Shown here piece after piece: positions 21,703 to 30,375 of a stretch of DNA of 64,000 nucleotides (position 1 is its first letter; every line of letters begins with the position of its first letter). A model generated the notes under the pieces. It did no database searches. It was not told where the DNA came from and worked only from the letters and a program-made list of their open reading frames with translations. The stretch is from the NCBI GenBank assembly GCA_030035585.1, contig CM057462.1, forward strand, positions 143,866,734 to 143,930,733, read 5' to 3'. This stretch comes from Dugong dugon. Taxonomy: Eukaryota; Chordata; Mammalia; Sirenia; Dugongidae. Made by a program: the position numbers and the translations under genes.

Positions 21703-24600
21703 TCATTGTCCTTCCCCGGGGGAGGGGGTGATGTTGTCAGTTGTGGCTCTGGAGTCATATAGGATGGCAGCCCCAGCAGCCACAGCAGGGGTGGCCGCAG
21801 CGGTTCCCAGCAGAAGGGTGGTGGCTGTCGCTGGGTCATGATATGGTTTTACTAATCGGGCAGAAATCCAAAGTGGACCTGTAGGAGACAAAACAGCTGC
21901 ATACTCTCACCCCCAGGTTAATAATTCTACAGGTCCTTGCCAGACAGAGGGATTTTGAGGATCTTTATAGAGGACCTGTGGGTGAGGTCGGGTTTCAGGG
22001 GAGATAAAATGCTGTTCTGCAGCGGTACGACCATCTTTAGCAACCGATAAAAAGTTAAAAGTAAAGAGAGCTTTGGCAAGTCTTTCATTCTGGTCATATA
22101 GTCTGGACCCATCTTTTCCCCCCTTTTGTTTATTTAAGAGCTGTTTGAGAGTATGATGGGCACGCCCAATTATGGCTTGACATTGAGGGTTATAAGGAAT
22201 GCCAGTGGTATGAAGAATATTCCAAGTGGCACAAAATTTTTGAAATTTAGCAGAAGTAGATGCAGGACCATTATCAGTTTTAAGGGCTTGGAGACATCCC
22301 ATGGTTACAACGGCTTGGGTGAAGTGATGACAGGCATGAGTAGAATGTTCTCCAGAAAGGGCTGTAGCATAAAGAAACCCAGAACATGTATCTATGGACA
22401 CATAAAGATATTTAAGTTTCCCAAAGGGAGGATAGTGTGTTACATCCATTTGCCATAATTGATTGGCTACTAGACCACGTGGGTTGATGCCAGCAGCAAA
22501 GGACATGGGAGAAAAGTGTTGGCAGTCAGGACAGGTGCAAACAATTTGTTGTGCTTCGGTGAGAGAGACAGAAAATTGTTTTTGAAGTCCCTGTGCATTT
22601 TGATGAGAGAAATCATGAGAAGTTCATGCATCAGAAAAGGCAGAGCCAGGCAGTAAATCAGCACGAGAATTGCCATCAGAAAGAGGCCCCAACAAGGATG
22701 TATGGGAGCGCACTTGCACCACAAAAAAGGGAGAGTTACGGCTATTAAGCAGGGTTTGAAGCTTTTTAAATAAAGTAAATAACTCATAATCGGGACTAAA
22801 TCAAAGAGTTGAATCACTAATATGTTGAATAGTTTGAACAACATAAGCAGAATCAGCGATTAAATGGAAAGGCATTGATTTAAAAATTTCAAAGGCAGCA
22901 ATAGCTGCTGACAACTCGGCATGCTGTGTAGTGGATGCTTTCTGTGTAATAAAATGCTGCCAAGCACCTCCAGTCTGCCAGGTGACCGCTCCCTTTCCAG
23001 TTTTTCCGGATCCGTCTATAAAAGCGGTAGGAGCATTAGCAAGAGGTGAAGGAGAGAGCATAGTAGAAAGTTGTAAAGGAAGAAGCTGTAGTGTAGAAAG
23101 TGGCTTTGAAGTGGGATAAGAATAAATTATTTGTCCAGTAAAATCAGCCAAAGCGATCTGGAGCTCTCCAGAATTAAGAAGAGCATGGTTAAAAGCTGTT
23201 TTCGTTACCCCAAAGTACATAAAATGAGGGTCAGAACCCAAAAGCTGTTGAGAACGAGTGCGTCCCTGCATCAATAAGTTAATGCACTGAGAGAAGTGTG
23301 TAAACAACTGTTGTGGAGGGCGATAAGGAAGAAAAAGCTACTCAAGTGCTCCGAAGTCAGGAGTAAATTGACAGAGCACACCAGTAAGACTATGAGGAGT
23401 ATTTAATAGGAGAAAGTAAACAGGATGATTTATCTGTAAACGAGTCAAAAATTTTTCTTTAATGGCTTGGTTAACAAGTGTTAATTCATGGTGTGCCTGG
23501 GGAGAGAGTGTCCTCATAGAGGTTAGAGCAGGGTCACCCTTAAGGGTCTCAAATAAGGTGGTCAGTTGAGAAGTTGTTATACTGAGTGAAGGTTGCAGCC
23601 ATTTAATATGACCAAGGAGTTTTTGGAGGTCATTTAGAGTTAAAGCCTTGGGAATTATAATTTCTGGTGTTTTAGGGAGAATAATATGTGTGTCAAGATA
23701 GTATCCCAAATACTGCCATGGGGTGAAAGACTGAACCTTCTCAGGGGCTATTTGTAAGTCAAAACTTTGTAACTCTTGTTGAACAGAGACAAGAAGTTAA
23801 TCAAGTTGTTCTGGTTTGGGATGGGCTAGGAGAATGTCGTCCATATAGTGATATATAAGACATGAGGGAAAGGCCCTTTGGACTGGCTTAAGAGCCTTAT
23901 CAACATAATATTGACAGATAGTTGGACTATTGACCATGCCCTGTGGGAGAACAGTCCACTCATAACGTTGCATAGGATGACAATTATTCACAGAGGGAAC
24001 TGAGAAGGCATATTTAGCACAGTCATTAGGGTGGAGTGGGTTAGTAAAAAAAACAATCTTTAAGATCAATAATGATAATATGATACGTTTGAGGAATACA
24101 GACCGGATTGGAAACTCTTGGTTGAAGAGGTCCCATAGGGACAAGACATTGATTAACAGCACATAAGTCATGTAGGAGCCTCCATTTTTTGGATTTTTTA
24201 GGGATACAGAAAATAGGTGTGTTCCAAGGGCTGCAGGAAAGTCAGATGTGTCTGGCCTCTGACTGTTCTTGGACAAGTCTTTTAAGGTGTTCTAGTTTTT
24301 CTTCTTTGATGGGCCACTTCTCAACCCAAACAGGAGGGCCAGGTATCCAGGCTAATTTTAACAGAGGGTCTGTTTGAGCAGTGGCCCCTATGAAAAATCC
24401 TGAGGGGTGCCAATTGGAACATTCCACTGGGAGAGTAAGTCTCGTCCCCATAATATAGTAGGTAAAGGAAGGATAAAGGGACAGATAGAAGCAGGCTGTC
24501 CATCAGGGCTATAGCAAACAATGGGAAGTGTACTTTGAAAAGGACACTGTGCTCCTCCAACTCTGGCGAGGGTTTCAGCAGTCTGTTTCTTGGGCCAAGA
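21703..24600 (-). pseudogene. pol: Class II pro-pol (protease end, RT, RNase H, integrase)
   Basis: A protease C-terminal segment (LPTILWGRDLLSQWNV, about 24430-24490) leads into the RT start, in a frame covering 24242-24451. RT continues in a second frame (23797-24276) with [15 protein letters not shown] and the catalytic YMDD at 23836-23847. The thumb/connection is at 23338-23709. RNase H is at 22801-23307, with its Asp, Glu and Asp visible in FIDGSGKTG, AELSAA and ADSAYVV. Integrase core is open over 199 codons (21907-22506) with QMDVTHYPP and LKTDNGPA, but its third catalytic residue is Gly (codon 22165-22167) instead of Glu. The C-terminal domain runs to about 21800 in another frame. Several frameshifts and stops make it dead. 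Confidence 0.9.
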
Positions 24601-25017
24601 AGAGGGCCAGGAGAAAGCCCTTCTTTCTCACAGCCTTCTCGAAAACACCTCTCCATAAGAGACTCATGTTGTGAGGAATCAGTCTCAGGAGGTGTGGAAG
24701 GAGGAGGGTCATAAATATTTTCTTTTGCTAGGGGAGGGAGCCAAAGGAGCTGCCTGTAAGGGCTGCAGGGCAAGACGGCAGTGATGCCAAGCAATAAGAA
24801 CTGAAGCTGGGATGTTCATGTCACGAATGATGTTACCAATACGTTCCCATGTTTCTACATCAAGGTTTCCCTGCAAGGGATACCAAGGACAGGCAGATTC
24901 GATTAAAAGCAGAAGTTGGGTAAGAGCTTCTTCTGACACCTTAAGCTCAGAGGCCTTTAACAATCCTAACAACTGGGTTTTGTGTTGGCGCTGCTCAGGA
25001 GAAAGAGAATTCCCCAT
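24600..25017 (-). pseudogene. gag: Class II gag, matrix region only
   Basis: Gag starts MGNSLSPEQRQ at 25017, with the Gly-2 context of a myristoylated matrix protein. About 90 residues of matrix follow (ACPWYPLQGNLDVETWERIG is readable near 24820-24880). A frameshift near 24720-24790 leads to a proline-rich stretch, and the sequence then jumps near 24600 to the end of protease. Capsid, nucleocapsid and the front of protease are deleted. The frame is also open upstream of 25017 for 62 codons, back to an ATG at 25203. Confidence 0.8.
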
Positions 25018-25253
25018 AGTGAGGAAGAAAAGGAAAATGAAGGAAAAAAATGACAGAAAAGCTCTTGGCCTGAAGCCTGAAATCACTTGAGAGCATTCGG
25101 GAAAGCCCCGTTGCCCTTGGGCTGTGCCTTTAAACAGCCTGAATTGAGAGCGTTCAGAGCTTCGCGGAAAGCCCTGCTGCCCTTGGGCTGTGCCCAAGGA
25201 CACGTCCTATACTTACCACCTGAAGAGATTTGAGTGCGAGGGCGTCTACAGCT
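25018..25253 (-). promoter_or_regulatory. Class II leader with duplicated GC-rich motif
   Basis: The leader between primer site and gag holds two similar copies of a roughly 40-base motif (about 25090-25131 and 25150-25197), each containing GCCCTTGGGCTGTGCC on the plus strand. A role in packaging or dimerisation is possible but not shown by sequence alone. Confidence 0.45.
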
Positions 25254-25271
25254 TCCTCACATGGGGCACCA
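25254..25271 (-). promoter_or_regulatory. Class II primer-binding site (tRNA-Lys-like)
   Basis: Two bases inside the 5' LTR the minus strand reads TGGTGCCCCATGTGAGGA. By eye it matches about 13 of 18 positions of a tRNA-Lys complement. Confidence 0.6.
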
Positions 25272-25273
25272 TC

Positions 25274-25643
25274 TGTCAGAACGGCGACGGCGACAGTAAC
25301 CAACTGCACAACTCTTACAGAGAAGTGGGGCCAAGGAGGCTCACTCAGAGGAGTCATCCCTGGCTTCAGTCCCAGTAGTTTATTTATAGTTGATACAGCA
25401 AGTAGTGAAGCAAATCACAGAACAATGGGCTTTGGGTGAATAACAATAAGTTTCGAGCAAGGGAGAATGGACTTCAGGTAAACAAGTCAATCAGTAATGG
25501 GACAATAGGTTTTGGAAAAACAAGTGGTGACTAGTCTCAACATGTTGCTGACAAGTCTCAGCATGCTGTGAGCAGCATATGGGCCTTTGAGGGGCTGAAG
25601 TTATCACTGGTGTAGCCATATTTCAATGGCACATATCCCCACA
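25274..25643 (-). repeat. Class II 5' LTR
   Basis: On the minus strand it begins TGTGGGGATATG and ends TTCTGACA. It is 370 bp, the same length as the 3' LTR. An antisense TTTATTTATAG block near 25379 may hold the TATA element or polyadenylation signal. Confidence 0.93.
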
Positions 25644-25649
25644 ACATTG
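25644..25649. repeat. TSD (right) of the nested class II provirus
   Basis: ACATTG, identical to 20076-20081. ERV-L integrase coding sequence resumes at once. Confidence 0.9.
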
Positions 25650-26180
25650 GACCAGTTCCATTATGGAAAGGGCAGTGTTTTGTCCTTACTGGAATAGACA
25701 CTTAGTCTGGATATGGATTTGCCTTCCCTGCATGCAATGCTTCTGCCAAAACTACCATCTGTGGATTTGTAGAATGCCTTACCCGCCATCATGGTATCCC
25801 GCACAGCATTGCCTCAGATCAAGGGACTCACTTCACAGCAAATGAAGTGCGGCAGTGGGCCCATGCTTATGGAATTCACTGGTCTTACCATGTTCCCCAT
25901 CATCCTGAAGCTGCTGGCTTGATAGAATGATGGAATGGCCTTCTAAAGACACAACTATGGTGCCAGCTAGGTGGCAATACCTTGCAGGGTTGGGGCAATG
26001 TTCTCCAGGAGGCTGTATATGCTTTAAACCAGCGTCTAATATATGATGCTGTTTCTCCCATAGCCAGGAATCAAGGGGTAGAAATGGGAGTGGCACCACT
26101 CACTATTACCCCTAGTGACCCACTTGCAAGATTTTTGCTTCCTTCCCCTCGATCTTATGCTCTGCAGGCCTAGAGGTCTT
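25650..26180 (+). pseudogene. pol: ERV-L integrase, 3' part
   Basis: This continues the integrase core cut at 20081. A stop codon follows the GIDT motif near 25697. The second catalytic Asp is in SDQG (25817-25819). The third residue, Glu, is in GLIE (25925-25927) and is followed at once by TGA (25928-25930). A further block (WGNVLQEAVYALNQR, about 25990-26035) is the C-terminal part. All three catalytic acids are still present, but split by the 5.6-kb insertion and by stops. Confidence 0.88.
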
Positions 26181-26196
26181 AGTTCCAAAGGGAGGA

Positions 26197-26550
26197 ATGC
26201 TCCCACCTGGAGACACATCACTGATTCCATTGAATTGGAAGTTAAGAATGCCACCTGGCCACTTTGGGCTCCATATACCTCTGGATCAACAGGGAAAGAA
26301 GGGAGTTACCATACTGGCTTGTGTGATTGGTCCTGATTACCAAGAGGAAATCAGACTGATTCTACATAATGGAGGTAAAAAGGAGAATGTCTGGAATGCA
26401 GGAGATTCCTTGGGGTGTCTCTTAGTACTACCATGCCCTGTGATTAAAGTCAATGGAAAACTACAACAACCTAATTCTGACATGACTACTAATGACACAG
26501 ACCCTTCAGGAGTGAAGGTTTGGGTCACCCCACCAGGCAAAGGACCATGA
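26197..26550 (+). pseudogene. ERV-L dUTPase domain, open frame
   Basis: dUTPase hydrolyses dUTP to limit uracil incorporation; a copy after integrase is diagnostic of ERV-L. The 117-codon frame is uninterrupted. It carries GVTILACVIGPDYQEEIRL and the following LILHNGG and AGDSLGCLLVLPC blocks, then a glycine-poor C-terminus with VWVTPPGKGP. The N-terminal part of the domain is not in this frame, so it is unlikely to be active. It would have been made as part of the pol polyprotein, now severed. Confidence 0.85.
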
Positions 26551-26876
26551 CCAGCCGAGGTGCTTGCTGAGGGCAAAGGGAATACAGAATGGGTGGCGAA
26601 AGAAGGTAGTTCTAAATACCAGTTACTGCCACGTGACCAGTTGCAGAAAAGGGGACTGTAATTGTTATGAGTATTTCTACTTTGTGTGTATGCATCAAAT
26701 ATTTTCGTTGCCTTCACATATAAAACATAAGCTGTAAACAGGGCTAGTGTGTTTTCGATTGTACTCGTGTTAGTTGTATCATGTTAGGTGCAAGTATGAC
26801 TTTCTAATTGTTTTATTCAGGTATTATGTATGGTTTAAGGAGATATGTACATGTGCCAAGTTGACAAGGGGTGGAC
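26551..26876 (+). other. ERV-L 3' noncoding region with polypurine tract
   Basis: No env frame. The polypurine tract is at 26864-26876 (ACAAGGGGTGGAC), directly before the 3' LTR. Confidence 0.8.
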
Positions 26877-27357
26877 TGTGATGGCTAAGATTGTGTCAAC
26901 TTGGCTGGGCCATGATTTTCCATGTTTTAATGTAATCACTCCCATGATTGAATATACTGTGAGTAGCCAATCAGATGAAAGGGGGTCTCCTTGGGGATGA
27001 GGCTCTCATCTGAATATAAGCAGATGTTCTGGCTTTTTGCTCTCTCTGGATCCTGTGGCTGCTTCTTGTCTTCTCATCTCTGCTTCTTGGGACTTGAGCT
27101 GTCAGCTTATCTGCCGAACCTGGGATTTGTCTATCTGTACAGCCTGTGAGAGGGAACCCTGCTCTCCAACCTGCTGATCTTGGGCTTGCCAGCTTCTGCA
27201 GCTGTGTGACTTGGGAGAGGCCTCTACCCTGATCCACGGACTTGGGACGTTCTAGCCTCTACAGTCGCGTGAGCTGTTTCCTTGATATAATCTCTCTCTA
27301 TGTATATACTTATACACTTTACAGGTTTTGCTTCCCTAGAGAACCCAGCCTAAGACA
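26877..27357 (+). repeat. ERV-L 3' LTR
   Basis: Starts TGTGATGG and ends TAAGACA. It aligns along its whole length to 15314-15786 with about 40 differences and a 12-bp extra segment near 27163. Confidence 0.9.
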
Positions 27358-27570
27358 GGTGTCAAGAGTTTTTGAACTGGTGAATTATAGAAAGACATTA
27401 TAAACAGAGTCTCTGAATGAGTATAAATTTTTAAATGGTAAAGATTTTGACTACTACTTTTTGAAGTTTTTAACAAGGAAATCCTTTCTAAATTGTGTTA
27501 TTACATAAGATCACATTACATAAAATAGATAAAAGCAAAGTGCTTTGGTTTGGGAAGTTCTCTTGTCTTC

Positions 27571-28063
27571 CAGAGCTTCAAACCAATTCGAACCAGTTGA
27601 GTCATGGCCAATGAAGCAAAACTGGAACAGACTCGAATTTTAAAAATTTGGGCAATCCAGGACCATAACTGGAACGGGAAAAATTATGAGTCAAAGCCCT
27701 GGAATGAAAGACTCAGAAGTGTAGTGAGCCCTTTCAGGAGCCTGATGGGTGAGGTTGGATTACTGCCAAGACTGAGAAGAGTGACACACATTTAAGGCAG
27801 CAAGGTTGACTACCATCTTTGAGTGAGACACCACTGTTTCTGACTCTGTGCAAAATCTGACTGGCAAGAGATTTGGTTGCTATGCAACACATACACTGCC
27901 CTTGTTTTCTAAGAGAGAGATAAAGTTTCTAGCTGAGCTTTGAATATTAATTTTCCCCATTCCAGTTATGGTTCTGGTTCACCCCAATTTTTAAAATTTG
28001 GGTCTCTTCCAGTGTCACTTTCTTGGACATGAGTGAATCTGGAAGAACTAATTCAAAGCCCTG
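27571..28063. mobile_element. Candidate hAT-type nonautonomous element with long inverted repeats
   Basis: Left arm 27571-27690 and right arm 27945-28063 are diverged reverse complements; the best block is 27624-27685 against 27949-28014. The outer ends are CAGAGCTTC and, reversed, CAGGGCTTT, which fit hAT termini starting CAGRG. The 8-bp flanks (27563-27570 and 28064-28071) match at 6 of 8. The roughly 250-bp centre codes for nothing. The family was not identified. Confidence 0.55.
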
Positions 28064-28099
28064 TTTTTTTCACTCAATCCATCATTCAATCAAGCAGTC

Positions 28100-28655
28100 T
28101 TAAGACATCAAACAGTGCATCACATTGAGAAAATCTACTGCAAAAGTCCTCTTTAAAGTGTTAAAAAGCCAAGATGTCACTTGGAGGACTAAGCTGCACC
28201 TGACCCAAGTCATGGTATTTTCAATCACCTCACATGCATGTGAAAGCTGGACAATGAATAAGGAAGACTGAAGAATTGATGCCTCTGAATTATGGTGTTG
28301 ATGAAGAATATTGAATATATCATGAACTGCCAGAAGAATGAACAAATCCATGTGGGAATAAGTGCAGCCAGAATGCTCCTTACAAGCAAGGATGGCACGA
28401 CTTCTTCTCAACGTGCTTTGGACATATTATCAAGAGGGATTTGTCCCCGGAGAAGGACATCATGCTTGGTAAAGTAGAGGGTCAGTGAAAAAGAGGAAGA
28501 CCCTCAATGAGATGGATTGACACAGTGGCTGTAACAGTGACCTCAAACATAGCAACAATTGTATGCATGATGCATAACTGGACTGTATTTTGTTCTGCTG
28601 TACATAGGATTGCAATGAGTTGAAACTAACTTAACCACACCTAACAACAATAGCA
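28100..28655 (+). repeat. RTE LINE 3' end
   Basis: Plus-strand RTE, 5' truncated, from the RT C-terminal region to the 3' tail CACACCTAACAACAATAG near 28645. It matches the reverse complement of 59342-59890. Confidence 0.85.
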
Positions 28656-30202
28656 AGATATCTCTTGAAGCTATCAAACAGAGTAAAAATTTTAAAACAC
28701 TGGAAAAGTTTTAGTTGACATAATTTCAAAATGTACTGAGAGAGTTATTTTCCTTCATATATGTTCTGGACCAGAACTTATGGCCATATTAGCATTTGCC
28801 AGGAATCCTCTTCTGTCTTTGAGACTATGGTACTTGGAAAATAATTTTTGGGGAATTGAACCAACTGCTAAAAGTTTTTAAGTTGCTTGTCAAATTCTAG
28901 GTAAATAAAATCATAGCTTTGCATTTCAGAAACACACATGCATAAATTTCCTTTTTTCTTCAGAGACTTTGCTTGTTGCTATAAATGAGAACACACACAC
29001 AGTTACCTGTGATTCAGGAAGGCAGCTGCAAATATATGATGCCACTGATGCATCTGCCAAAAAAAAAAAAAAAAAAAAAAGGAGATGCTATGATTTTTAT
29101 TTAGACTCCTTTCAAAGAAGAGATGAGACCCAATAGGAAGAAAGTCACTAGACAATTAATAGACATTACTTTTCATCTCACTGCCTTACTTTTATTGCCT
29201 TATCCTTTATGGTTTTATAGGTTTCTTCTTGACACCCTAATCTTTCCCTCTTGTAATTTTGTGTTGATTTAAAATCAGCTTTCCTGGGGCTTTATTTTAC
29301 TTTACATATTTTTAAGCTAGGGAGTTATCCGCTAATAGTGTGCTAGCTTAGCATTTTTCCTATATCCTTCAAAGCTCTATTTAAGAGTTAAAAAAGTAGG
29401 TAATAAACTTGAAATATGTTAATATAAAAATGAAGAAAAGAATTTGCCTTAGTATTTTAAGAAGATTAAGCAATGGTCAGAGAGTCCTAGACCAACCAGG
29501 TTTTAGTTTTTGCTTATCAAAGCTGCTCTCACATCTCTGTAAGACACTAGATTGTGGCCCTCCTCCAAGGTCAGGTTACTCTGTCACTGCAAGTGAAAAA
29601 CGTGAAAGAGATTTATTAGGTAGCAGCATACATCTATGCATTTTATCTTTCTCCAGTATAAATACCTAGGAGATGCTTGAAGCAGTATTTAATTACAAAT
29701 GTTGATAAATCTGACGAGATTTCAATTTACAGTGGAGGTTGCCTTTTGTGACTCAGCTCTTTTAAGTTTGAATATATGATTCATTATGCAAAATTGGTAT
29801 TTAGAGGAGTCAAATAAAACAATAAAAATCTTTAAAAAATTATATAAGCAGAACAGTCTTGAAAAGGGAAAATACTGAATATGTACTTACATACATAAAC
29901 ATAGACATACACTCACATGCACACTCTACATGGACGTTTTGCTTCTAAAAGTATATTAATTGTTCAGTCAAGGACATACTGACTTTTGGTAAGCTACAAA
30001 ATTATTATTTAACTTATGGAAATTTTGGTTACCTTAAATAACGGAAAATTTTAGTATCAGAAGACTATAAATAGCTGTATGATCTTTTTTACTATTTTGA
30101 ACTTGGATATTCCAGGGGCATCACAAAAAATAATATGTGTTTTTATGGAGTGTATCGCCTTGTTTAAGTTTCTCTAGGAACTATATACAATTATATATAC
30201 AT
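28656..30202. other. Unannotated DNA
   Basis: AT-rich. It has an A21-class run at about 29060-29080 that could be the tail of an unidentified plus-strand retroelement. No gene recognised; the 86-codon frame at 29409 has no domain. Confidence 0.4.
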
Positions 30203-30375
30203 ATGTCCCTGAGTTGGCAGTTTCAAACCACCAGGAGGTACCTGGGAAAACAGTCTAGACAATCTGCTTTTGAAAGGTCACAGCTTTAAAAACCCCATGG
30301 AGCAGTTTTACTCTGTACACATGGGATTGCCATGAGTCAGAACTGACTACAAGGTAACTAACAGTTAACAACAGA
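30203..30375 (+). repeat. AfroSINE, head truncated
   Basis: Begins in the B-box region and ends in the RTE-like tail with GAGTCAGAACTGACTACAAG near 30335. It abuts an RTE element. Confidence 0.7.

Larger units (their letters stand above)
20082..25643 (-). mobile_element. Class II (betaretrovirus-like) provirus nested in ERV-L
   Basis: Two 370-bp LTRs (25274-25643 as 5', 20082-20451 as 3') bound a 4.8-kb interior with partial gag, protease end, RT, RNase H, integrase and an env transmembrane remnant. The 6-bp TSD ACATTG, a tRNA-Lys-like PBS, the YMDD box and the gag start style point to class II. Most of gag after matrix, the protease front and nearly all of env surface are deleted. The LTRs differ at about 20 of 370 sites, so it is younger than its host. 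Confidence 0.93.
15314..27357 (+). mobile_element. ERV-L (class III) provirus, interrupted
   Basis: Two similar LTRs (15314-15786 and 26877-27357) enclose gag, protease, reverse transcriptase, RNase H, integrase and a dUTPase, with no env. That gene order, the dUTPase after integrase, and the tRNA-Leu-like primer site identify ERV-L. The polypurine tract ACAAGGGGTGGAC lies directly before the 3' LTR. A class II provirus occupies 20082-25643 inside integrase. Stops, frameshifts and lost catalytic residues show it cannot be autonomous. No convincing 5-bp TSD remains. The LTRs differ at roughly 40 of 475 positions by hand count. Confidence 0.92.

Noticed and set aside
29060-29080. Poly(A) as evidence for a retrocopy
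   Set aside because: No recognisable retroelement or gene sequence precedes it, and no TSD is evident.
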